From an uncultured Prevotellaceae bacterium (lineage in GTDB: Bacteria; Bacteroidota; Bacteroidia; Bacteroidales; Bacteroidaceae): a DNA stretch of 62,169 nucleotides. The notes under the pieces were generated by a model. That model ran no database searches and had not been told where the DNA came from. It saw only the letters and a list, made by a program, of their open reading frames with translations. Where the stretch lies: assembly GCA_900320045.1 (NCBI GenBank), contig ONQT01000007.1, positions 1 through 62,169 on the forward strand, in the 5' to 3' direction. A program made the translations under genes and the position numbers. Positions 29,101 through 38,989 of this stretch are shown here, piece by piece; the first letter of the stretch is position 1, and every line of letters begins with the position of its first letter.

Positions 29101-30483
29101 ATGAAACAGAAAACACTGAAAGGCAGCTTTTCGCTCTTTGGCAAAGGTCTGCACACAGGTCTAAACCTAACGGTCACCTTCAACCCTGCTCCTGAAAACA
29201 CGGGTTATAAGATACAGCGTATCGACCTAGAAGGTGAGCCTATTATTGAAGCCGTTGCAGAGAATGTGATAGACACCCAACGTGGTACTGTTCTGGGTAA
29301 AGGCGACATCCGTGTATCAACAGTAGAACATGGTATGGCAGCCCTTTATGCTTTGGGAATTGACAACTGTCTTATTCAGGTGAATGGTCCTGAATTCCCC
29401 ATCTTGGACGGATCGGCCATTCAATATGTACAACGCATCAATGAAATCGGGCTCGTAGAACAGAATGCTCCTAAAGACTACTACATCATCCGCAAGAAAA
29501 TTGAGGTAAAAGACGATAAGACAGGCTCATGCATAACCCTGCTGCCAGATGATGATTTTTCGCTGACAGCCATGTGCTCGTTCGAGTCGAAGTTCATCAA
29601 CTCACAGTTTGCCACGCTCGATAAGATAGACAAGTTCGGTACTGACATTGCCGCTGCACGTACCTTTGTTTTTGTGCGCGACATTGAGCCGTTGCTACAG
29701 GCTAACCTCATTAAGGGAGGCGATATGGATAACGCTATTGTTATCTATGAGCGTCAGACGACACAGGAGCGATTGGACTGGCTGGCAGACAAGTTGGGCG
29801 TGGAGCATCGCGATGCTAATGAGTTGGGCTACATTCAGCACAAGCCGTTGGTATGGGAGAATGAATGTACACGTCACAAACTGTTGGACATTATCGGCGA
29901 TATGGCGTTGATTGGCAAGCCCATTAAGGGTCGCATCATTGCCACCCGTCCAGGGCACACCATCAACAACAAATTTGCTCGTCAGATGCGTAAGGAAATC
30001 CGCAAGCACGAGGTTCAGGCTCCTATTTATGACCCTAACGAGGAACCCATCATGGATGTCAAGCGTATCCGTGAATTGCTGCCGCATCGCTATCCCATGC
30101 AGCTTGTTGATAAAGTGATTGCCTTAGGGGCAAACACCATTGTCGGCATTAAAAACGTGACAGCCAACGAGCCTTTCTTCCAGGGACACTTCCCAGAAGA
30201 GCCGGTCATGCCTGGCGTGCTTCAGATTGAAGCAATGGCACAATGTGGTGGACTACTGGTACTAAACACTTTGGAGGAACCTGAGCGTTGGTCTACCTAC
30301 TTCATGAAGATTGACGACGTAAAGTTCCGTCAGAAAGTAGTTCCAGGCGACACATTACTCTTTAAGGTAGACCTCTTAGCACCTGTACGTCATGGCATCT
30401 CATCCATGAAGGGCTACATCTTCGTAGGTGATCATGTTGTAGCAGAAGCCACATTCACAGCACAAATCGTAAAAAACAAATAA
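29101..30483 (+). CDS. lpxC/fabZ: Fused LpxC deacetylase and FabZ dehydratase
   Basis: One 460-residue chain carries two enzymes. The N-terminal 310 residues are LpxC, the zinc deacetylase that commits UDP-3-O-acyl-GlcNAc to lipid A: the HGMAALYALGIDN segment, the HKLLDIIGDMAL zinc motif and the GHTINNKFAR His are present. The C-terminal 145 or so residues are FabZ, a hot-dog 3-hydroxyacyl-ACP dehydratase, with HRYPMQLVDKV and GHFPEEPVMPGVLQIEAMAQ. The fusion is known across Bacteroidota and physically joins the two uses of hydroxyacyl-ACP: lipid A and fatty acid elongation. Confidence 0.96.
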   Translation: MKQKTLKGSFSLFGKGLHTGLNLTVTFNPAPENTGYKIQRIDLEGEPIIEAVAENVIDTQRGTVLGKGDIRVSTVEHGMAALYALGIDNCLIQVNGPEFPILDGSAIQYVQRINEIGLVEQNAPKDYYIIRKKIEVKDDKTGSCITLLPDDDFSLTAMCSFESKFINSQFATLDKIDKFGTDIAAARTFVFVRDIEPLLQANLIKGGDMDNAIVIYERQTTQERLDWLADKLGVEHRDANELGYIQHKPLVWENECTRHKLLDIIGDMALIGKPIKGRIIATRPGHTINNKFARQMRKEIRKHEVQAPIYDPNEEPIMDVKRIRELLPHRYPMQLVDKVIALGANTIVGIKNVTANEPFFQGHFPEEPVMPGVLQIEAMAQCGGLLVLNTLEEPERWSTYFMKIDDVKFRQKVVPGDTLLFKVDLLAPVRHGISSMKGYIFVGDHVVAEATFTAQIVKNK

Positions 30484-30488
30484 GAAGC

Positions 30489-31259
30489 ATGAATCAGATA
30501 CATCCTTTAGCAGTAGTCGACCCCGAGGCTAAGCTCGGCGACAACAACGTGATTGGACCTTTCTGCGTGATTGACAAGAATGTCGTCATGGGTGACAACA
30601 ACAAGTTGCTGAACAACGTCACCATCCACTTCGGTGCCCGTATCGGCAACGGCAATGAGTTCTTCCCCGGCTCGTCCATCTCAACGAAACCTCAGGATCT
30701 GAAGTTCCAAGGTGAGGAGACAACTTGCGAGATTGGCAACAACAACAGCATCCGCGAGAATGTGACCATTAGCCGCGGTACAGCATCAAGGGGCAAGACG
30801 GTGGTTGGCAACAACAATTTGTTGATGGAAAACATGCACATCGCTCACGACTGCATCATCGGCAGCGGTTGCATCATTGGCAATACCACCAAGCTAGCCG
30901 GTGAGGTAGAGGTGGACGACTGCGCCATCATCTCCGCCTGTTGTCTCGTACACCAGTTCTGCAAGGTGGGTGGCTACGGCATGTTCCAGGGCGGTTCACG
31001 TACAAGTCAGGACATTCCTCCCTACGTGATAGCCGGCAAGGAGCCTATTCGCTATGCTGGCGTGAACCTGGTGGGTCTGCGCCGACGCGGTTTCGCCAAC
31101 GACGTCATCGAGGCTATCCACGATGCCTATCGTATCATTTACTCCAAGGGAATCATGAAGGAGGGCGTGGCCGAGGCCCGAGCCAAGTATCCTGACATGA
31201 AGGAAGTGGAATATATCTGCTCGTTCATCGAGTCGTCCAAGCGAGGCGTCATCAGGTAA
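30489..31259 (+). CDS. lpxA: UDP-N-acetylglucosamine acyltransferase
   Basis: It carries out the first step of lipid A synthesis, transferring a hydroxyacyl chain from ACP to the 3-OH of UDP-GlcNAc. It has 256 residues made of hexapeptide repeats of a left-handed beta-helix (GDNNVIGPFCVIDKNV, GNNNSIRENVTISRGT). The catalytic His lies in ENMHIAHDCIIG, and a helical C-terminal domain includes GLRRRGFANDVIEAIHDAYRIIY. It is the third lpx gene in a row on the same strand. LpxB is not present here. Confidence 0.96.
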   Translation: MNQIHPLAVVDPEAKLGDNNVIGPFCVIDKNVVMGDNNKLLNNVTIHFGARIGNGNEFFPGSSISTKPQDLKFQGEETTCEIGNNNSIRENVTISRGTASRGKTVVGNNNLLMENMHIAHDCIIGSGCIIGNTTKLAGEVEVDDCAIISACCLVHQFCKVGGYGMFQGGSRTSQDIPPYVIAGKEPIRYAGVNLVGLRRRGFANDVIEAIHDAYRIIYSKGIMKEGVAEARAKYPDMKEVEYICSFIESSKRGVIR

Positions 31260-31284
31260 TTGACAATTGATAATTGACAATTGA
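31259..31284 (+). repeat. A/T-rich heptamer spacer that includes the miaA start codon
   Basis: Four 7-bp units AATTGAC, AATTGAT, AATTGAC, AATTGAA join lpxA to miaA. The TTG of the last unit (31281) is the only usable start codon for miaA. Confidence 0.6.
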
Positions 31285-32183
31285 AGACACTCATCGTCAT
31301 CACAGGGCCTACGGCTGTAGGAAAGACGGCACTCACTTTGGAGCTTGCCCAATACTTCGCCATACCTGTGATGAATGCTGACTCACGGCAAATTTTCCGA
31401 GAACTGAAAATTGGCACGGCAGCACCTACCGATGAACAATTACGACAGGTGAAGCACTACTTCGTAGGTACGAAGAGCATTGACGACTACTATAACGCCT
31501 CGATGTTCGAACAAGAGGTGCTGCAATTGCTGGAGGAGTCCCCTTCAGCAATCCACATTTTATCGGGAGGCTCCATGATGTATATTGATGCTGTATGCAA
31601 TGGTATTGATGACATACCAACCATTCGGGACGACATCCGCGAGGAAATGAAGCGGCGCTATCGTGAAGAAGGACTGGATGCCCTCTGTGAAGATTTGAAG
31701 CGCATGGATCCTGAGCATTATGAGGTGGTAGACCGTCAAAACTACCGGCGCGTCATCCATGCTCTGGAAATTTGCTATCAAACAGGACGCACCTATACCT
31801 CATTTCGCAAGCAGAAAAAAAAGCAACGGCCGTTCCACATCGTGAAAATCGGGCTGAACCGCGAACGCGAAGAATTGTATCAAAGGATTAACTCGCGTGT
31901 AGATAATATGATGGAGCAAGGTCTATTAAAAGAAGCCGAGCATTTCTACAACAAGCGAATGACAAATGCCTTGAATACGGTTGGGTATAAAGAGTTATTC
32001 GACTACATGGACGGTCGTTGGTCACTGGAAGAAGCCGTAGAACGTATCAAGGGAAATACCCGTCGCTATGCCCGCAAGCAGCTGACATGGTTCAAGCGCG
32101 ACAAGGACATGCGGTGGTTCCACCCTGACGAGAAACAAGAAATCCTGAACTATATTACACAATATGAAACAATTCATCAGTAA
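31281..32183 (+). CDS. miaA: tRNA dimethylallyltransferase
   Basis: It attaches a dimethylallyl group to adenine 37 of tRNAs reading codons that start with U. The P-loop [10 protein letters not shown] begins at residue 8, followed by [18 protein letters not shown]; the rest is typical MiaA, including the NTVGYKEL motif. It has 300 residues. An in-frame TGA lies 6 bp before TTG 31281 and the next ATG falls after the P-loop, so translation must begin at this TTG, inside an A/T heptamer repeat. The 3' end overlaps the following PBP gene by 20 bp. Confidence 0.94.
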   Translation: MKTLIVITGPTAVGKTALTLELAQYFAIPVMNADSRQIFRELKIGTAAPTDEQLRQVKHYFVGTKSIDDYYNASMFEQEVLQLLEESPSAIHILSGGSMMYIDAVCNGIDDIPTIRDDIREEMKRRYREEGLDALCEDLKRMDPEHYEVVDRQNYRRVIHALEICYQTGRTYTSFRKQKKKQRPFHIVKIGLNREREELYQRINSRVDNMMEQGLLKEAEHFYNKRMTNALNTVGYKELFDYMDGRWSLEEAVERIKGNTRRYARKQLTWFKRDKDMRWFHPDEKQEILNYITQYETIHQ

Positions 32184-34575
32184 ATGCTGGCAGAAGCTGA
32201 AAGGTTTCTGGCCTTGGTATAAGAACCTTTACAAAGGTCGCAAGTGGTACACCAAGACTGCGGTGGCCTTTGCTTCATTCATCGTCGCCTTCCTGCTCTA
32301 CCTCATTATGGTAGACATTAACTTCCTATGGCTTTTCGGTAAGTCGCCAAGCCTGACCACCATCATGAATCCCAAGACGGTGGAGGCCTCAGAACTATAC
32401 AGCGACGACGGTGTGCTGATAGGCAAGTACTTCAGCGAGAACCGTACCCCGGTGGAATACGAGGAGGTGAACCCCGTCTTCTGGCGTGCTCTGATAGATA
32501 CGGAGGACGAGCGTTTCTTCCACCACTTCGGCATAGATTTCCAGGCCGTATTCGCAGCTCTCAAGGACTATGTGGTTCACCGTGACGCCCGTGGTGCATC
32601 GACCATTACCCAGCAGTTGGTAAAGAACATGTTCCGCGTCAGAACAGAATACTCCACGGGACTGTTAGGCAACATCCCTGGTGTCAAGATGCTGATTATG
32701 AAGAGTAAGGAATGGATTACTGCGGTAAAAATCGAGTTATTCTTCAACAAGCAGGAGATATTGACAATGTATGCCAACACGGTAGACTTCGGTTCGAATG
32801 CCTTCGGTATCAAGACAGCTGCCAAGACCTATTTCGGCACTACCCCTAAGGATTTAACACCCGACCAGGCTGCTATTCTTGTAGGACTGCTGAAGGCTAC
32901 CACTTATTATAATCCGCGTATCAACCCGCAAAACTCCTTTGACCGTCGCAACGTGGTGCTGAACAACATGCTTATCCATAAGGATCTGACCCGAGAGGCT
33001 TACGATACGCTGAAGGTGAAGCCCATCAATTTGGACTATAACGTGGAAAACAACTACGACGGTCAGGCCCTGTACTTCCGCGAGGCCGTGAAGAACGAGC
33101 TGCAGCAGTGGTGCAACGAGAACGGCTACGACCTTTACCGTGACGGTCTGAAGATTTACACGACCATCGACACCCGCATGCAGAAATATGCTGAGGAGGC
33201 TGCGGTGAAGCAGATGAAGCAAGTTCAGAAGACATTCAACAACCACTGGGGCTCGACCCCGCCTTGGCAGGACGAGCGTCATCAGGAGATACCGCACTTC
33301 ATTGAAGACCTGGCCAAGAAGACACCTTATTATAAAATACTGTCGCAGAAGTTCAACGGCAATCAGGACTCCATCGACTACTACCTGAACCTGCCGCATC
33401 CCGTCAAGTTGTTTGACTACGAGCAGGGCATCATCGAGAAAGAGATGTCGACTTTGGACAGCATCCGCTATATGGAGCACTTCATGCACTGCGGATTTGT
33501 GGCCATGGAGCCACAGACCGGTCATATCAAGGCCTGGGTGGGCGACATCGACTTCAAGACTTGGAAGTACGATAAGGTAACTGCTATGCGTCAGCCGGGC
33601 TCCACCTTTAAACTCTTTGTCTATGCAGAAGCCATCAATCAAGGTATCACGCCTTGCGACACCCGCCGCGACGAGTATTTCTCCATGAAGGTAAACGATC
33701 ATGGCAAGGAGGTAACGTGGGCTCCCACTAATGCCGACGGACGCTTCTCAGGTGCCAACATCACACTGAAGCAGGCCTTTGCCATGAGTATCAACTCTGT
33801 TGCCGTCCGACTGGGACAAGAGTGCGGCATCGACCGCATTGCCAAGACAGCTCACGACATGGGTATCAAGAGTAAGCTCGACCCCACCCCTGCTTTGGCA
33901 TTAGGTTCCAGCGACGTTACGCTGGAAGAGTTGGTAAATGCCTACTGTACACCCGTCAACGATGGTAAGTATCGTGCTCCTGTATTGGTCACACGCATTC
34001 TGGACCGTGACGGTAACGAGATATACAAGGCTCCTACGGACGACCAGCAGGTGCTGAGCCAGCGTTCAGCCTACTTGGTACAACAGCTGCTGATGGGCGG
34101 CATGAGTGGTACTTCATCACGTCTGCGTGGCTTTGTAGGCTACGATATTACTGATACAGACTTCGGCGGCAAGACCGGAACGTCGAACAACCACTCCGAT
34201 GCCTGGTTCATCGGCACAACGCCTAAGCTGGTTGTCGGTGCATGGGTCGGTGGTGAATACCGCTGCATCCACTTCCGTACAGGCGAGTTAGGACAAGGTA
34301 ACCGCACTGCCCTGCCTATTTGTGGTTATTTCCTGCATGACGTACTGAAAGATCCCGCCTTTAAGAAATACCGCACTAAATTCGAGCAACCCTCAGATAT
34401 TCCCGCCAACGAATACAACTGCGGCGGTTACTTTAAAGCCGTCAGCGATTCAGACTCCATATCGGTCAGCGATCCTGACATAGAAGGTGTTATTCCTGTC
34501 GCTGAGGGTGGCGAAGCTCATAATGAGTCTGGCGAATCCGTATCGTCAACGAGCGCAGAACCGAAGGCCGAATGA
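32164..34575 (+). CDS. Class A penicillin-binding protein (second copy)
   Basis: This is a second bifunctional peptidoglycan synthase, 803 residues. The membrane helix is at about 32-50. The glycosyltransferase domain has Glu114 in [13 protein letters not shown] and [14 protein letters not shown] at 144-157. The transpeptidase domain has STFK (Ser480, Lys483), SIN at 542-544 and KTG at 670-672. The C-terminal tail is rich in Ser, Asp and Glu. It overlaps both miaA and the helicase gene, so it sits within one long transcript. A copy of the dispersed AT motif (33323-33339) encodes TPYYKI in the linker between the two domains. Confidence 0.93.
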   Translation: MKQFISKCWQKLKGFWPWYKNLYKGRKWYTKTAVAFASFIVAFLLYLIMVDINFLWLFGKSPSLTTIMNPKTVEASELYSDDGVLIGKYFSENRTPVEYEEVNPVFWRALIDTEDERFFHHFGIDFQAVFAALKDYVVHRDARGASTITQQLVKNMFRVRTEYSTGLLGNIPGVKMLIMKSKEWITAVKIELFFNKQEILTMYANTVDFGSNAFGIKTAAKTYFGTTPKDLTPDQAAILVGLLKATTYYNPRINPQNSFDRRNVVLNNMLIHKDLTREAYDTLKVKPINLDYNVENNYDGQALYFREAVKNELQQWCNENGYDLYRDGLKIYTTIDTRMQKYAEEAAVKQMKQVQKTFNNHWGSTPPWQDERHQEIPHFIEDLAKKTPYYKILSQKFNGNQDSIDYYLNLPHPVKLFDYEQGIIEKEMSTLDSIRYMEHFMHCGFVAMEPQTGHIKAWVGDIDFKTWKYDKVTAMRQPGSTFKLFVYAEAINQGITPCDTRRDEYFSMKVNDHGKEVTWAPTNADGRFSGANITLKQAFAMSINSVAVRLGQECGIDRIAKTAHDMGIKSKLDPTPALALGSSDVTLEELVNAYCTPVNDGKYRAPVLVTRILDRDGNEIYKAPTDDQQVLSQRSAYLVQQLLMGGMSGTSSRLRGFVGYDITDTDFGGKTGTSNNHSDAWFIGTTPKLVVGAWVGGEYRCIHFRTGELGQGNRTALPICGYFLHDVLKDPAFKKYRTKFEQPSDIPANEYNCGGYFKAVSDSDSISVSDPDIEGVIPVAEGGEAHNESGESVSSTSAEPKAE
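33323..33339 (+). repeat. Copy of dispersed AT-rich motif (coding, sense)
   Basis: The 17-mer CACCTTATTATAAAATA is identical to the minus strand of 55082-55098 (outer-membrane protein gene) and 57569-57585 (secA leader). Here it encodes Pro-Tyr-Tyr-Lys-Ile with AT-rich codons. Confidence 0.5.
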
Positions 34576-36320
34576 AGCAAGAACAGCTGGATCTCGACAA
34601 CCAAGAGTGGCAACAGGCACTGCAAATCATACAGTATACGCGCCGCTCACTGTTCCTAACCGGTAAGGCGGGAACGGGCAAGTCGACATTCCTGCGCTAT
34701 GTAGTCCAGAACACCAAGAAGAAATATGTCATACTGGCTCCGACTGGCATTGCAGCCATCAATGCTGGAGGCCAGACGCTGCACTCGTTCTTCAAACTCC
34801 CGTTTCATCCCTTACTGCCTAACGACTCGCGCTACAATGTCCGCAACATGCGGAAGACACTGAAATACAATGGAGAGCTCGTCAAGCTTTTGCGCGAGTT
34901 AGAACTGATTATCATCGACGAGATATCGATGGTACGCGCAGACATTATTGACTTTATCGACCGTGTACTGCGCATCTATTGCCGCAACATGCGAGAGCCT
35001 TTCGGCGGCAAGCAGCTGTTGCTGGTGGGCGACATCTTCCAGTTGGAGCCCGTCGTCAAGGAGGACGAATGGCGACTGATGCAACCCTTCTATGCCTCGG
35101 CCTACTTCTTCTCTGCCAAGGTGTGGCAGCAGATGCAGCTGGTCAGCGTTGAACTGCGCAAGGTGTATCGCCAGAGCGATAGCGAGTTTATTGCCATTCT
35201 GGACCGCATCCGTGAGAATGCCGCCACCGATGCCGACCTCAACGCTATCAACAGCCGCGTCACTGTGGCCGATGGTTCAGCCATCGGCACCCCGTCCCAC
35301 GCCGGTTTTCAGATTACCCTTGCGACCCGCCGCGATACCGTAGACTATATTAACGACGAGCAGCTGAAACAGTTAGACGGCAACAGCAGCATCTTCAACG
35401 GAACCATCAAAGGCGACTTTCCGCTGACATCTCTACCCGCTCCTATGGAGTTGGAAGTGAAGCCCGGTGCCCAGGTTATCTTCACCAAGAACGACAAAGA
35501 GAAGCGCTGGGTGAACGGCACCATTGGCGTTGTCATCGGCATTGACGAAGAGGAAGGTATCATCGGTGTTGTCGATGAGGACGGACATGAATACGATGTG
35601 GTACGAGAGGTGTGGGAGAACATTCGCTATACCTTTAATGAAAAGCAGCAGAAGATAGAGGAAGAACTATTAGGAACCTTCGTGCAGTTTCCCTTGCGAC
35701 TGGCGTGGGCCATCACCGTACACAAAAGCCAAGGACTGACGTTTCGACAGGTGAAGATAGACTTCTCAGGCGGCGGAGCCTTTGCCGGCGGTCAGACCTA
35801 TGTGGCCTTGTCGCGCTGTTCGTCATTGAAGGGCATCACCCTGGAAGAACCCATCCGCCGCAGCGACATCTTCGTACGACCAGAGGTGGTGGCGTTTGCC
35901 AAGAAATACAACGACGGCAAGCTGATGCGACAGGCTATCTATGAGAGCAAGGCCGACAAGGAGTATCACGATGCCATTGAGGCTTTCGACCGTCAGGACT
36001 TTGACGCCTTCCTGAAGAACTTCTTCCTGGCTATCCACTCGCGCTATGATATAGAGCGTCCTGAAGTGCAGCGTTACATTCGTCGCAAATTAGGCATCAT
36101 CAACCAGCTTAAGGAGGAGAAGCAACAGTTGGAGAAGGAAATCAAGCGACGCGAGAAACTGCTGAAGCGCCTCTCGGCCGAATACTCACTATTGGGTAAG
36201 GAGTGCGAGGCAGAGAATATGAACGAGGCTGCCATCCGCAACTACGAGAAGGCGCTGGAACTCTACCCCGACGCCCCAGAACCCAAGCGCAGACTGAAGA
36301 AACTGAAAGAATCGAAATAA
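34572..36320 (+). CDS. Pif1/RecD-like superfamily 1 helicase
   Basis: The 582-residue ATPase has Walker A GKAGTGKST at 31-39, PTGIAAINAGGQTLHSFF, Walker B IIIDEISM, a QLEPV motif III-like segment and the C-terminal signature VHKSQGLTF...TYVALSRCSS, all matching Pif1-family DNA helicases. A beta-domain in the middle (GAQVIFTKNDKEKRWVNGTIGVV) is also typical. The last 80 or so residues are a charged coiled coil followed by a TPR-like helix pair (EAAIRNYEKALELYPDAPEPKRRLKKL), an extra tail that may bind a partner. It overlaps the PBP stop and lies 9 bp before the cobalamin genes. Its cellular job is not evident. Confidence 0.88.
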   Translation: MKQEQLDLDNQEWQQALQIIQYTRRSLFLTGKAGTGKSTFLRYVVQNTKKKYVILAPTGIAAINAGGQTLHSFFKLPFHPLLPNDSRYNVRNMRKTLKYNGELVKLLRELELIIIDEISMVRADIIDFIDRVLRIYCRNMREPFGGKQLLLVGDIFQLEPVVKEDEWRLMQPFYASAYFFSAKVWQQMQLVSVELRKVYRQSDSEFIAILDRIRENAATDADLNAINSRVTVADGSAIGTPSHAGFQITLATRRDTVDYINDEQLKQLDGNSSIFNGTIKGDFPLTSLPAPMELEVKPGAQVIFTKNDKEKRWVNGTIGVVIGIDEEEGIIGVVDEDGHEYDVVREVWENIRYTFNEKQQKIEEELLGTFVQFPLRLAWAITVHKSQGLTFRQVKIDFSGGGAFAGGQTYVALSRCSSLKGITLEEPIRRSDIFVRPEVVAFAKKYNDGKLMRQAIYESKADKEYHDAIEAFDRQDFDAFLKNFFLAIHSRYDIERPEVQRYIRRKLGIINQLKEEKQQLEKEIKRREKLLKRLSAEYSLLGKECEAENMNEAAIRNYEKALELYPDAPEPKRRLKKLKESK

Positions 36321-36329
36321 GTAAACACC

Positions 36330-37799
36330 ATGGGACGAATCATCATCGCAGGCATTGGTCCTGGCAGTAAGGAAGACATCACCCCTGCCGTATTGGAAGC
36401 AGTACGGCAGGCCGATGTCATTGTCGGGTACAAGTATTACTTCCAGTTTATCGAGTCCTACGTCAAGGACGGTTGCAAGTGCATTGACACTGGCATGAAG
36501 AAAGAACGGGAACGTGCCGAGCAGGCCTTCCATTTGGCCGAACAGGGCAAGACCGTGGTTGTCATCTCCAGTGGCGATGCCGGCATCTACGGCATGGCTC
36601 CGCTCATCTACGAAATGAAGCGCCAGCGCACCGCCACTGTGGTCAGCGGTTCTGCCGCTGACATCGAGGTCACAACCCTCCCCGGCATTAGCGCCTTCCA
36701 GAAGGCCGCCTCGCTACTGGGCGCTCCTATCGGCCACGATATGTGCATCATCTCGCTCTCCGACCTGATGACACCATGGGAGGTCATTGAGCGCCGCATC
36801 CGTGCTGCTGCCACAACCGACTTCGTAACCGCCGTCTACAATCCTAAGTCGCATGGCCGCTACTGGCAGTTGTACCGTCTGCAGGAACTGTTCCTGCAAG
36901 AGCGCAGCGCCGATACCCCTGTGGGGTACGTCCGCCAGGCAGGTCGTGAGGATCAGAGCGTAACCGTCACCACTTTGGGAGCCTTCGACCCCGAGGCGGT
37001 GGATATGTTTACCGTCATCCTCATTGGCAATTCGCAGTCGTATATCGAAGGCGACAAGATCATCACCCCTCGCGGGTATTATAGCAGCAAGAAACAAGTC
37101 GCAAGTTGCGAGACGACCGCATATACTGTGTCCGGCGATTCAGTCGCCGGAAAGCCCGGCCAGCAGATCATGATGGAGTCGTTCCGAACCATCAAGGGTG
37201 AGCTTCACCGAAAGGACTATCCCTTAGACCATCTCTGGGCGTTGCTGCATGCCATCCACACCACGGCCGACTTCGACATGGAGGATATCCTGTTTACCGA
37301 CCCCGACGCAGTCTCTATTATATATAATAAGGTAAAGGAGGGCACGCTGAAGACCATCGTGACCGATGTGACGATGGTAACCAGCGGCATCCGCAAGGGC
37401 GCCCTAAGCCGACTAGGCATTGAGGCCAAATGCTATCTCAGCGACCCACGGGTGGCAGAGATGGCAGCTCAAGAGGGCATCACCCGTACTCAGGCCGGCA
37501 TCCGACTGGCCGTCGAGGAGCACCCCGACGCGCTGTATGCTTTCGGCAACGCACCGACGGCACTTATGGAACTGTGCGACCTTATCCGCCGCGGCAAGGC
37601 CCACCCCGCCGGCATCATTGCCGCTCCCGTAGGCTTTGTGCATGTTCGGGAGTCGAAGCACATGGTGAAGCCTTTCAAGGACATCCCCAAGATCATCGTC
37701 GAGGGTCGCAAGGGCGGCAGCAACCTCGCTGCTACATTGTGCAACGCCATTTTGACGTTCGACGATGCCGAACAACTCAAACCCGGTCGAGACTTATGA
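36330..37799 (+). CDS. cbiH/cbiC: Fused CbiH (C17-methyltransferase) and CbiC (precorrin-8X mutase)
   Basis: The 489-residue chain joins two cobalamin-ring enzymes. Residues 1-245 or so are the SAM-dependent (cobalt-)precorrin-3B C17-methyltransferase: AGIGPGSKEDITPA, SSGDAGIYGMA, PGISAFQKAASLLGAPIGHD. Residues from about 283 are the precorrin-8X methylmutase: DVTMVTSGIRKG, FGNAPTALMEL, AAPVGFVHVRESK. The pathway is probably the anaerobic one because CbiG is encoded nearby. The linker at about 255-280 contains an in-frame 21-bp palindrome (codons 268-274, SGDSVAG), evidently a repeat insertion. The stop overlaps the next gene. Confidence 0.92.
   Translation: MGRIIIAGIGPGSKEDITPAVLEAVRQADVIVGYKYYFQFIESYVKDGCKCIDTGMKKERERAEQAFHLAEQGKTVVVISSGDAGIYGMAPLIYEMKRQRTATVVSGSAADIEVTTLPGISAFQKAASLLGAPIGHDMCIISLSDLMTPWEVIERRIRAAATTDFVTAVYNPKSHGRYWQLYRLQELFLQERSADTPVGYVRQAGREDQSVTVTTLGAFDPEAVDMFTVILIGNSQSYIEGDKIITPRGYYSSKKQVASCETTAYTVSGDSVAGKPGQQIMMESFRTIKGELHRKDYPLDHLWALLHAIHTTADFDMEDILFTDPDAVSIIYNKVKEGTLKTIVTDVTMVTSGIRKGALSRLGIEAKCYLSDPRVAEMAAQEGITRTQAGIRLAVEEHPDALYAFGNAPTALMELCDLIRRGKAHPAGIIAAPVGFVHVRESKHMVKPFKDIPKIIVEGRKGGSNLAATLCNAILTFDDAEQLKPGRDL
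37131..37151 (+). repeat. In-frame 21-bp palindrome in the CbiH-CbiC linker
   Basis: Arms TCCGGCGA and TCGCCGGA flank the loop TTCAG. It occupies exactly codons 268-274 (Ser-Gly-Asp-Ser-Val-Ala-Gly). A second, shorter palindrome (TCGCAA-G-TTGCGA, 37099-37111) lies 36 bp away centre to centre. The size and loop match the intergenic palindromes, with different but complementary arms. Confidence 0.7.
37316..37334 (-). repeat. Copy of dispersed AT-rich motif (coding)
   Basis: The minus strand reads TACCTTATTATATATAATA, one step from the consensus. The cbiH/cbiC gene reads it as Ile-Ile-Tyr-Asn-Lys-Val with AT-rich codons. Confidence 0.4.
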
Positions 37800-38989
37800 A
37801 GACCTGCGACATCATAGGCATCAGCGACAGCCGCCAGCAATGGTTCTCGCCCGAGATTACGGAAGTTATCCGTAACGGGAAGGTGTTCTCCGGCGGCAAA
37901 CGTCACCATGAAATTGTGGCAAGACTATTGCCGGAAGGTGCCGTATGGATAGACATCACCGTGCCGTTATCACAGGTCTTCGAGCAGTATCAAAGCCATG
38001 ACCACGTGGTGATCTTTGCCAGTGGCGACCCCCTCTTCTACGGCTTTGCCAACACGGTACAACGTGAATGCCCTGGAGTGGCGATGCGGGTTTTCCCGTC
38101 GCTGAACTCGCTGCAGATGCTGGCTCACAGGATGTGCATACCCTATCAGGACATGCATGTCGTATCGCTGACGGGGCGTGACTGGACGAAGCTGGACGAG
38201 GCACTTATCAACGGCGAGTCGATGATAGGCTGTCTGACGGACAGGCAGAAGACACCACACGCCATCTGCCAGCGGATGACGGAATACGGCTATACCAACT
38301 ACCGCATGACGGTGGGCGAACACTTGGGCAACGAAGACAGCGAGCGTGTCAGCGTCTATGACGAACAGGCGACCTATGGGCACCCTAACTGCATCATCCT
38401 GCAGAAGACGGCCGAGCGTATCCGTCCCTTCGGCATCCCCGATGCGGAGTTCTCGCTGCTCGACGGTCGCGAGAAGATGATTACCAAGATGCCCATCCGA
38501 CTGCTCACACTACAGGCCCTCGACCTACCGCGCCGCCACGTGCTATGGGACATCGGCTTCTGCACGGGCAGCATCAGCATTGAGGCACGCCTGCAGTTCC
38601 CACACCTACAGATAGAAGCCTTCGAGGTTCGCCCCGAGTGCAAGGCCATCATGCACGAGAATGCCCGCCGCTTCGGAGCACCAGGTATTGGGGTTCACAT
38701 GGGAAACTTCCTAACATGTTGCGATGATGTCGCAGCACACTCTACGCCTGATGCCGTATTCATTGGAGGACACGGAGGACATCTGAAGGAAATCATGGAG
38801 AAGGTGCTGGCGGTCATGAGCGAAGACGGCATCATCGTCATGAACAGCGTGAAGGCACCAAAAGTGACAACCGACAGCCACCAGCTCTGGGACGAAGCCT
38901 GCAGCGAACTGGGTCTACGACAGGAGCCGCCCCTACATATTCAACTGAACGAACATCACCCTATCACCATACTACGATGCAAAAGATAG
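37796..38989 (+). CDS. cobL: Cobalt-precorrin-7 C5- / precorrin-6B C15-methyltransferase (CbiE-CbiT, CobL)
   Basis: The 397-residue bifunctional enzyme methylates C5 and C15 and decarboxylates the ring. The N-terminal CbiE domain is a tetrapyrrole methylase (IFASGDPLFYGFANTV, FPSLNSLQMLAHRM). The C-terminal CbiT domain is a Rossmann SAM methyltransferase (WDIGFCTGSISIEARLQFP, VFIGGHGGHLKEIM). The ATG at 37796 overlaps the upstream stop (ATGA); the much longer open frame upstream is a shadow of the cbiH/cbiC gene. It also overlaps the next gene by 13 bp, so translation of the three cobalamin genes is coupled. Confidence 0.93.
   Translation: MKTCDIIGISDSRQQWFSPEITEVIRNGKVFSGGKRHHEIVARLLPEGAVWIDITVPLSQVFEQYQSHDHVVIFASGDPLFYGFANTVQRECPGVAMRVFPSLNSLQMLAHRMCIPYQDMHVVSLTGRDWTKLDEALINGESMIGCLTDRQKTPHAICQRMTEYGYTNYRMTVGEHLGNEDSERVSVYDEQATYGHPNCIILQKTAERIRPFGIPDAEFSLLDGREKMITKMPIRLLTLQALDLPRRHVLWDIGFCTGSISIEARLQFPHLQIEAFEVRPECKAIMHENARRFGAPGIGVHMGNFLTCCDDVAAHSTPDAVFIGGHGGHLKEIMEKVLAVMSEDGIIVMNSVKAPKVTTDSHQLWDEACSELGLRQEPPLHIQLNEHHPITILRCKR

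Noticed and set aside
37430-37795. Upstream extension of CobL
   Set aside because: It is an out-of-frame reading of cbiH/cbiC; ATG 37796 with stop-start overlap is the proper start.
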